Shown here: positions 5,627 through 10,594 of the stretch, piece after piece
How the letters are laid out: each line of letters starts with the position of its first letter
How positions within the stretch are numbered: the first letter of the stretch is position 1
NCBI GenBank assembly: GCA_003567615.1
Contig: PWZC01000320.1
Span: 1-10,594 of the forward strand
Source of the DNA: Gemmatimonadota bacterium
GTDB lineage: Bacteria; Gemmatimonadota; Gemmatimonadetes; Longimicrobiales; Gaopeijiaceae
Direction of reading: 5' to 3'
DNA length: 10,594 bases
The notes under the pieces: model-generated
Seen by the model: only the letters and a program-made list of their open reading frames with translations
Databases searched by the model: none
Told to the model about the DNA's origin: nothing
Position numbers and translations under genes: made by a program

Positions 5627-7228
5627 TCATGTCCCGGTGGAGCGGCTCTCCTCCCTGAGGAGTCGAGCAATCTCCACCCGTCGAATCTTTCCCGTCCCGG
5701 TAGAGGGAAGCACATCGAAGAACCGTATCGAGTCCGGGGTTTTGTAGGCGGCCAGCGTCTGGCTGCACCAATCCCGGATCTCCTCTTCGGTCACGATGGC
5801 CCCTTCCATGGGAACGAGCACGGCCCACACGGCCTCTCCAAGAAGATCGTCCTGGACGCCCACAACCACTGCTTCCAGAACGGCCGGATGAGCTAGCAAC
5901 CGGTCTTCGACTTCCCGGGGATGCACGTTTGAACCGCCACGAATGATAACGTCCTGTCGGCGTCCTACCAAATGGACAAATCCGTCCTCATCCACGATGC
6001 CCAGATCCCCGGTCCGGAAGTAGCCTTCGGCGTCCCGGGTGACCTCGGTGGCTCGGGGTTGCCGGTAGTACCCCTTCATCCCCCCGTCTCCGCGGACCAG
6101 GATCTCCCCCAGGCTCTCGACCGGAAGCACCTCCCCCTCCGGACCCACCACCTTGACCTCCGTATCCTCCAGCGGCCGACCCACAGTGAAACGTCGCTTC
6201 TCCAGAGGATCGTCGGGGCGGGTCATGGCCAGGGTGGAGGAGGTCTCCGTAAGCGAATAACCGCCCACCAATCGTGGGCAAAGCCCCGCCTCCACCGCGT
6301 CGAAGAGGCGCTCCCCGAAGGGAGCCCCGGCCATGAGCCCCACTCGGAGCGACGAAAGGTCCCGCGGGCTCCGCGCCTGCTCACGGAGCTCGCCTGCGAA
6401 GAGCATGGGGACGCCGTGGTGGACCGTCACGCCGTGGGCCTGGATGAGATCCAGCGTGCCCGCCGGCTCCACCTCCTCCTGGAGCACCAGCGAGGCTCCG
6501 GCCAACGCCGTGCCCAGGACCCCGGGACCCAGACCGAAGGCATGGAAGAGGGCCGTGATTCCGATCACCCGGTCGGCGGGTCCCACCCCCAGCGCTCGAG
6601 CCGTGCCGGCCGCCGTGTGCAGGAGGTTTCGCCGCGTGAGCTCGACCCCCTTCGGCTTCCCGGTGGTCCCGGAGGTGTAGACAATGGCGAAGAGCTCGTC
6701 CGGGTCCTCGGTCACCTCCCCTTCGATGGACCGATCCATGCCGGATGACATCAGATCCTCGAACTGGTAGATCCGATCATCGTACCAGAGGTCTTCGTCC
6801 CCCACCGTCACCAGGTACTGGAGTTCGGGGAGGCGCGGAAGGAGGTCCTCGAAGAGCTGCAGGTAGTCGACCCCGTGGAGGTTCTCCACCGTCACGGCGC
6901 AGACGGCCTCCGAATGCCGGAGCATGTAGCGGAGCTCGACCTCCGGCAGTCGGGGGTTGATGGGAACCACCACCACCCCCAGCCGTGCAAAGGCAAAGAG
7001 GCTGATCACGAACTCGGGGCAGCCCGGCAGGATCACCGCCACCCGGTCACCGGGCTCGATCCCCATGGTGGAGAGCGCCGCGGCCAACGCCTGCGACTCC
7101 CGATTCACCCGCCGGTAGCTGAACGACTCACCCCGGAAGTGGAGGAAGGGGGAAGCAGGCGTCTCCTGGGCCCAGTGCTCGAGGATGCTGGCCAACGGGA
7201 GATCCGACGCGCGCTCAAGGAGCGCCAT
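5627..7228 (-). CDS. Acyl-CoA synthetase / class I adenylate-forming enzyme (ANL superfamily)
   Basis: This 533-residue protein activates a carboxylic acid with ATP to an acyl-adenylate and then, as a predicted acyl-CoA ligase, transfers it to coenzyme A. All core ANL motifs are present: the ATP loop YTSGTTGKPKG (184-194), GGYSLTETS (322-330), GYFRTGD (402-408) with the ribose-binding Asp408, the hinge region GRRQDVIIRGGSNVHPREVE (about 422-441), and the adenylation lysine in GTGKIRR (K514). No signal peptide or added carrier domain is seen. The ATG at 7228 is preceded by GGAGGT. A longer TTG start at 7249 has no ribosome site. Its own promoter and leader lie just upstream. Long-chain fatty acids or aromatic acids are plausible substrates, but the motifs do not decide between them. 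Confidence 0.9.
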   Translation of the reverse strand: MALLERASDLPLASILEHWAQETPASPFLHFRGESFSYRRVNRESQALAAALSTMGIEPGDRVAVILPGCPEFVISLFAFARLGVVVVPINPRLPEVELRYMLRHSEAVCAVTVENLHGVDYLQLFEDLLPRLPELQYLVTVGDEDLWYDDRIYQFEDLMSSGMDRSIEGEVTEDPDELFAIVYTSGTTGKPKGVELTRRNLLHTAAGTARALGVGPADRVIGITALFHAFGLGPGVLGTALAGASLVLQEEVEPAGTLDLIQAHGVTVHHGVPMLFAGELREQARSPRDLSSLRVGLMAGAPFGERLFDAVEAGLCPRLVGGYSLTETSSTLAMTRPDDPLEKRRFTVGRPLEDTEVKVVGPEGEVLPVESLGEILVRGDGGMKGYYRQPRATEVTRDAEGYFRTGDLGIVDEDGFVHLVGRRQDVIIRGGSNVHPREVEDRLLAHPAVLEAVVVGVQDDLLGEAVWAVLVPMEGAIVTEEEIRDWCSQTLAAYKTPDSIRFFDVLPSTGTGKIRRVEIARLLREESRSTGT

Positions 7229-7262
7229 GGCACCTCCGGAAGAGTCCAATCGGAAAGGAGAG

Positions 7263-7297
7263 TGGCGGGCCGCCGACCCTGGGGCCGATGCCCGCCA
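7263..7297 (-). other. 5' leader hairpin of the acyl-CoA synthetase mRNA
   Basis: TGGCGGGC (7263-7270) and GCCCGCCA (7290-7297) form a perfect 8-bp stem with a 19-nt loop. It starts almost exactly where the predicted promoter would begin transcription (about 7296), so the mRNA would carry a hairpin at its very 5' end, about 34 nt before the start codon. It may protect the message. No ligand-binding class is recognised and no T-run follows. Confidence 0.45.
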
Positions 7298-7302
7298 GCG
7301 AA

Positions 7303-7331
7303 ACTATAGGAAGCACCCCGTAGCCCGTCAA
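7303..7331 (-). promoter_or_regulatory. Sigma70-like promoter for the acyl-CoA synthetase
   Basis: On the minus strand TTGACG (7326-7331) and TATAGT (7303-7308) are separated by exactly 17 bp. Each hexamer differs from the consensus at only one position. The -35 box overlaps the aroB stop codon. Such an AT-containing pair stands out in this GC-rich DNA, and it would start a leader of about 68 nt upstream of the ATG at 7228. Confidence 0.6.
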
Positions 7332-8443
7332 ACCCCGTCCAACACGGCGACGACGGCGTCTTCCGGTACGGTCCGGCTCCAGGTCGGGGGACCGTCGCCG
7401 TCGCCACTGTGGACCCGCCCCACCCCCTCGAGGAGCACGAAGCGGACGCTTCCGGCCCGGGCCTTCTTGTCTCGGGCCAGGAGTGCCAGGACCTCCGAGC
7501 GGGACAGGCCGGGAGGCTGGGTCGTGGGCAACTCTACCGCCGCCACCGCCTCCTCGATGCGCGCTGCCGTTCCAGGCTCGGTCACCCCCAGACGTTCGCC
7601 CAGACGGGCCTCGAGGATCATGCCCACCCCCACGGCGCTCCCGTGGGGGAGCCGGTATCCGGACGCCGCCTCCAGGGCATGGCCCAGGGTGTGGCCAAAG
7701 TTCAGGATCTGGCGGAGCCCTACTTCGGTCTCGTCGCTGCTCACCACGTCGGCCTTGATCTGCACCGACCGGGCCACCATGCGGGCCGTGGCGGGGTCCG
7801 CGCCGTCGAGAAGGGGGTCCGCATCCGCCACCACCCGGTCCAGGTAGTCGGCATCCACGATGGCCCCGTGCTTCACGGCCTCGGCCAACCCCTGACTTCG
7901 TTCGGCTCGGGGGAGGGTTCGGGCCAGCTCGGTGTCGGCCAGGACGAACCGAGGAGGGTGGAAGGCGCCCACCAGATTCTTCCCCAGCGGTACATCGACC
8001 CCGGTCTTCCCACCCACCGAGGAGTCCACCATGGCCACGATGGAGGTGGGAAGCTGCACCACCGGAATCCCCCGCATGTAGGACGCGGCGACGAAGCCGG
8101 CCAGGTCCCCGGTCACCCCTCCTCCAAGTGCCACCACGCATCCATCGCGCCCGAGGCCACGCTCCAGGAGCGCGTCGGTGAGCCGGGACCACTCCCCTCG
8201 ATTCTTGTTCTCTTCCCCGTGGGGGAAGCTCAAGCGGTGGACGGGGCGACCCAGACTCTCCACGGAGCGGGCCACCGTGTCGCCATGGAGCTCCATGACG
8301 CGATCGTCGGCCACCAGGGCGTAGGCATGGGCGGCGGCTCGCTCCCGGAGGAGCTCCGGCAGGCGTTCAAGGGCGCCCGGTCCCACCACCACCGGATACT
8401 CTCCGCCGAGAGAACTCTGGACCAGGGTGTGAAAGACCTCCAC
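7328..8443 (-). CDS. aroB: 3-dehydroquinate synthase
   Basis: This cytoplasmic enzyme makes 3-dehydroquinate from DAHP, the second step of the shikimate pathway to aromatic amino acids and folate, using NAD+ and a divalent metal. The 371-residue length is normal. The NAD-binding part GGGVTGDLAGFVAASYMRG spans about 107-125 and is followed by DSSVGGKTGVD (140-150). The three metal ligands are all present: E188 in LAEAVKHG, H251 in NFGHTLGHALE and H267 in LPHGSAVG. DKKARAGSVRFVLL lies near 325-338. The GTG at 8443 is the start, with GAGG 6 nt upstream; that ribosome site overlaps the end of the cupin gene, so the two are very probably co-transcribed. Confidence 0.97.
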   Translation of the reverse strand: MEVFHTLVQSSLGGEYPVVVGPGALERLPELLRERAAAHAYALVADDRVMELHGDTVARSVESLGRPVHRLSFPHGEENKNRGEWSRLTDALLERGLGRDGCVVALGGGVTGDLAGFVAASYMRGIPVVQLPTSIVAMVDSSVGGKTGVDVPLGKNLVGAFHPPRFVLADTELARTLPRAERSQGLAEAVKHGAIVDADYLDRVVADADPLLDGADPATARMVARSVQIKADVVSSDETEVGLRQILNFGHTLGHALEAASGYRLPHGSAVGVGMILEARLGERLGVTEPGTAARIEEAVAAVELPTTQPPGLSRSEVLALLARDKKARAGSVRFVLLEGVGRVHSGDGDGPPTWSRTVPEDAVVAVLDGV

Positions 8444-8451
8444 CGCGCCCC

Positions 8452-8898
8452 TCAGGGTTCGGCCCGTCCGTAGCGATCGCGGATCCGAACCACATCGTCC
8501 GCTTCGGGCGTCGATGCCTCCAGGATCCGGCAGTCCGTCACCGCCGTGATCTGATGGAGGAGGCCGGGGCGGATGTGGATGCTCTCCCCCGCCTGGAGAT
8601 CGCAGGACTGGAGCGCTCTGGGCGCCCGCCCCACCTCCAGGAGGAGTTCTCCGTCCAGGAGGTGCAGGGTTTCGTCCTTCACCTCGTGGAACTGCAGCGA
8701 CATGGCTTCTCCGGCCCGAATGAAGAGGATCTTTCCCAGGTACCCATCCGTGTGGGCCCAGATGATCTCATGGCCCCAGGGCTTCTCCACCCTCCGGGGC
8801 GAAAAAGGCAGGGCCGGCCCTTCGGCGGCTCCCACGGGCGTGAAGGTGTCCAGCACGCCCTCAGGCACACTGCGAAAGGATTCTCCTGCTCCTGACAT
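8452..8898 (-). CDS. Cupin protein, mannose-6-phosphate-isomerase-like
   Basis: This is a 148-residue single-domain cupin resembling the C-terminal cupin of mannose-6-phosphate isomerase / GDP-mannose pyrophosphorylase proteins. Visible marks are KPWGHEIIWA (39-48), YLGKILFIRAGEAMSLQFHE (53-72) and GESIHIRPGLLHQI (104-117). Cupin motif 1 keeps H71 and E76, but the first His of the usual H-x-H is Gln (Q69). Motif 2 keeps P111, G112 and H115. A metal-binding fold is likely; the reaction is not known and sugar-phosphate isomerisation is only a family guess. The ATG at 8898 has GGGAG 8 nt upstream. An in-frame extension to 8991 begins inside the repeat array and was not used. The gene ends 8 bp before aroB. 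Confidence 0.85.
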   Translation of the reverse strand: MSGAGESFRSVPEGVLDTFTPVGAAEGPALPFSPRRVEKPWGHEIIWAHTDGYLGKILFIRAGEAMSLQFHEVKDETLHLLDGELLLEVGRAPRALQSCDLQAGESIHIRPGLLHQITAVTDCRILEASTPEADDVVRIRDRYGRAEP

Positions 8899-8928
8899 GA
8901 ACGACGCTCCCTGCGAGTATGCCACGGA

Positions 8929-8955
8929 AGGCGGGACCCGGTTGGCCCCCCGCCT
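8929..8955. other. GC hairpin between the repeat array and the cupin gene
   Basis: AGGCGGG (8929-8935) and CCCGCCT (8949-8955) make a 7-bp stem with a 13-nt loop between the susD-side repeats and the cupin start. There is no following T-run on the minus strand, so termination after susD is possible but not shown. Confidence 0.35.
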
Positions 8956-8958
8956 GTC

Positions 8959-9054
8959 TTCCCTTCTGCCCCCGGTCAGGCTTTGGCGCATTCCCCTCTG
9001 CCCCCGGTCAGGCTTCGATGCATTCCCTTCTGCCCCCGGTCAGGCCTCGCGATC
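8959..9054. repeat. Three tandem 32-bp repeats spanning the susD stop codon
   Basis: Three direct copies start at 8959, 8991 and 9023, exactly 32 bp apart. Each begins with a 24-bp core (8959-8982, 8991-9014, 9023-9046) containing CTGCCCCCGGTCAGGC. The cores differ from each other at one or two positions, and the last 8 bp of each unit vary. Read on the coding strand, each core gives GCCTGACCGGGGGCAGA and then a G-run. The susD stop TGA is the TGA of the last copy, so the array seems to have grown outward from the 3' end of that gene, or to have replaced it. The 32-bp period does not keep a reading frame. No repeat of this kind occurs elsewhere in the window. Confidence 0.85.
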
Positions 9055-10404
9055 GAAGCAACCCTGGAAACTCGGATTGTTCTCCTCGTCCACCGGGATG
9101 GGGAAATTCACGTCCGGCCCGAACTCGCCCCCCTTGTGGTACGCCCGACTGGGGAAGACCTGATCCGGTGTCCGGCCATACTGGCGGATGAGCCGCCGCA
9201 GGTCCCCGAGGCGGTGCCCGGTCTGCCAGAGCCAGAGGGCCCGCTCCTGGAAGTGGAGGTCCACCCGCTCCCCGGGAGTGAGGGTCGCCACCTCTTCCTC
9301 GGCCAGGGGTTCCAGGCCGGCGACCCGCGCCCTCAGGTCGTTATGGATCCGCAGGAAGGCTTCCTCATCCCCTCGCCGGAGTGCCGCCTCCGCCTCGATG
9401 AGGCGGGCTTCCACGCCGGTGACCACCGGTGTGGGGGCCTCCCGGTCCGGGAAGCGGAGTTGACTGAACTGGATCACCTGGGCGTCGAAGGCGGCCCCGT
9501 CCCGGAACCAGACCACCCGGGGATCCCCGGCGCGGACCAGTTCACCGCCCGACGTGACCTCTGTCCCCAGGGAGCGGTAGGGCAAGCCGTTCCCCCCGGC
9601 GCCGTCGGGGATCCGCCACCGCTTCACATTGTTCACGAAGTTCCAGGTCCCGTTCCACTGACGAGCCGTGGCTCCGTCGTGGAGGATGGCGTACTCGAAG
9701 TCCGTGGGCACCGGGGCTGCGGCTGCCGCCGCCTCCTGGAACTCACCCCGGTTCAGGTGTGCCCGAGCCGCCCCCACCGAGGCCAGATGCTGCATGCGAA
9801 GCGCGCCGGCGGCCCCTGCCGTGGTGCGTGCCGCTCGATGCCACTCCAGCGCCTCCCCGAACACCTGCTGCGTCGTAAGAGGCGCTCCGTAGATGAAGTC
9901 GCCGTCGGAGGTGAGTTCGCTGAAGGGCTGTCCGGAGCAGAACATCTCGCCGAAGGCGTTCATCATGAGTCCCACCAGCGCCTGGGCCTCGGCCTGCCCG
10001 GCGGAGCCGGCGGCGTGCCGCTGGTAGGCCCGGTCGGCCCGGATCGCCGCCAGCCGGGCCCGGTGCATGAGCCGGTAGGTGGTCTGGACGGTGGCGTTGG
10101 TGGCCTGGATACTCCGCCGGTCCACCTCCACCCGGGTCAGGAAGGTCCCGGAGGCCTCGTATTCATCGCTCAGGAGGCCGCTCAGGAGGATGAACGAGTT
10201 GTCCTGGGCATCGCCGCGCCCGGCGTACGCCACCTGCATCTCGCCCACCGCGTGGGCCCGGAACACCGGGAGGTTGGCGGGATCGTCGATGTCTTCGAAC
10301 TGGGCGGTGTCGGGGTCGTCCACCTGCAGGATCCGGTCGAAGTCGCACCCGGCCGCCGCCAGGATGAGGGCGAAGAGCAACAACCCCATGGAACCTCTTG
10401 TCAT
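9040..10404 (-). CDS. SusD/RagB-family outer-membrane lipoprotein
   Basis: This is a complete 454-residue SusD-like protein, the surface lid of a SusC-type TonB-dependent transporter that captures sugars, peptides or other nutrients. The N-terminus has a short basic stretch, a hydrophobic run GLLLFALILAAAG and the lipobox Cys20, so it is a predicted lipoprotein. The C-terminal half shows family marks: VTGVEARLIEAEAALRRG (about 328-345), ERALWLWQTGHRLGDLRRL (about 387-405) and the ending NFPIPVDEENNPSFQGC. I chose the ATG at 10404 because AGAGG lies 6 nt upstream. An earlier ATG at 10431 overlaps the receptor stop by one base (TGATG) and would add nine residues; it lacks a good ribosome site but could be used by coupling. 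The substrate cannot be told, and no carbohydrate enzyme is nearby. Confidence 0.92.
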   Translation of the reverse strand: MTRGSMGLLLFALILAAAGCDFDRILQVDDPDTAQFEDIDDPANLPVFRAHAVGEMQVAYAGRGDAQDNSFILLSGLLSDEYEASGTFLTRVEVDRRSIQATNATVQTTYRLMHRARLAAIRADRAYQRHAAGSAGQAEAQALVGLMMNAFGEMFCSGQPFSELTSDGDFIYGAPLTTQQVFGEALEWHRAARTTAGAAGALRMQHLASVGAARAHLNRGEFQEAAAAAAPVPTDFEYAILHDGATARQWNGTWNFVNNVKRWRIPDGAGGNGLPYRSLGTEVTSGGELVRAGDPRVVWFRDGAAFDAQVIQFSQLRFPDREAPTPVVTGVEARLIEAEAALRRGDEEAFLRIHNDLRARVAGLEPLAEEEVATLTPGERVDLHFQERALWLWQTGHRLGDLRRLIRQYGRTPDQVFPSRAYHKGGEFGPDVNFPIPVDEENNPSFQGCFDREA

Positions 10405-10430
10405 CGGCGCCCTCTCGCGGTTCTCACGCA

Positions 10431-10594
10431 TCAGAAGTCCACGCTGACCCGCGCGGTGAAGTGCCGCAGCGGAGGCTGGGTCAGGAAGTCGGCGGTGGCG
10501 AAGTTCGCCTGTCCGGCGAAGTTCAGCTCCGGGTCGAGTCCGGTGTAGTCGGTCCACGTGGCCAGATTCCGCCCGGCCAGGGTGAGCCGAAGCC
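10431..10594 (-). CDS. SusC/RagA-type TonB-dependent receptor, C-terminal end (cut by window edge)
   Basis: Only the last 53 codons are in the window. The translation ends LTLAGRNLATWTDYTGLDPE, then a short variable part and LRHFTARVSVDF-stop. The RNLATWTDYTGLDPE stretch and a final beta strand ending in Phe are typical of SusC/RagA outer-membrane barrels. The following SusD-like gene, which begins within 30 bp, confirms the pair. This receptor would import the ligand caught by the lipoprotein using TonB energy. The plug and most of the barrel lie outside the window. Confidence 0.88.
   Translation of the reverse strand, partial: LRLTLAGRNLATWTDYTGLDPELNFAGQANFATADFLTQPPLRHFTARVSVDF

Noticed and set aside
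7409..8473. Plus-strand open frame opposite aroB
   Set aside because: It is an antisense shadow of aroB with no domain of its own.
8899..8991. In-frame N-terminal extension of the cupin starting in the 32-bp repeat
   Set aside because: The extension has no family match, and the ATG at 8898 has a well-spaced GGGAG.
8959..9054. CRISPR array
   Set aside because: Three units at a 32-bp period leave only about 8 bp between the 24-bp cores, too short for spacers, and no cas gene is present.
8983..10548. Long plus-strand open frame opposite the SusD-like gene
   Set aside because: It is antisense to a clear SusD-family gene, is rich in Gly, Pro, His and Arg, and shows no recognisable domain. GC-rich codon bias opens the opposite frame.

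Overview
The window is a GC-rich, gene-dense bacterial segment in which every supported gene lies on the minus strand, so transcription runs from high to low coordinates. A SusC/RagA-type receptor end followed by a SusD/RagB-type lipoprotein points to Bacteroidota or Gemmatimonadota. The very high GC content, GTG starts, AGGAGG-like ribosome sites and the SusD C-terminal style favour Gemmatimonadota or a close relative. This assignment is an inference from gene style, not from a marker gene.

Layout in transcription order: (1) 10594-9040, the last 53 codons of a TonB-dependent SusC-like receptor and a complete SusD-like lipoprotein, an outer-membrane uptake pair. (2) 9054-8899, three 32-bp tandem repeats that run across the susD stop codon, then a GC hairpin. 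(3) 8898-7328, a mannose-6-phosphate-isomerase-like cupin and aroB (3-dehydroquinate synthase), 8 bp apart. (4) 7331-5627, a good sigma70-like promoter (TTGACG-17-TATAGT) that starts inside the aroB stop region, a leader hairpin, and an acyl-CoA synthetase of the ANL superfamily. (5) 5626-5487, a spacer with two dyad symmetries. (6) 5486-1397, three overlapping genes: a NYN-LOTUS-LOTUS-basic linker-HhH protein, a 3-methyladenine DNA glycosylase (AAG/MPG family) and a NhaC-family Na+/H+ antiporter. (7) 1396-1115, a spacer with about five small tandem GC hairpins. (8) 1114-1, etfB and the start of etfA, the electron-transfer flavoprotein.

Most genes are ordinary housekeeping or catabolic genes. 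The acyl-CoA synthetase and EtfBA would both fit acyl-CoA oxidation, but they are separated by unrelated genes. The item most worth a second look is the 688-residue NYN protein: a predicted RNase domain, two LOTUS/OST-HTH domains, a long histone-H1-like K/A/P tail and a RecD2-like helix-hairpin-helix end, in an overlapping gene run with a DNA-repair glycosylase. The two non-coding repeat arrays, one of tandem hairpins and one of G-rich 32-bp units, are the next most interesting. No CRISPR array, tRNA, rRNA, insertion sequence or phage gene was seen.
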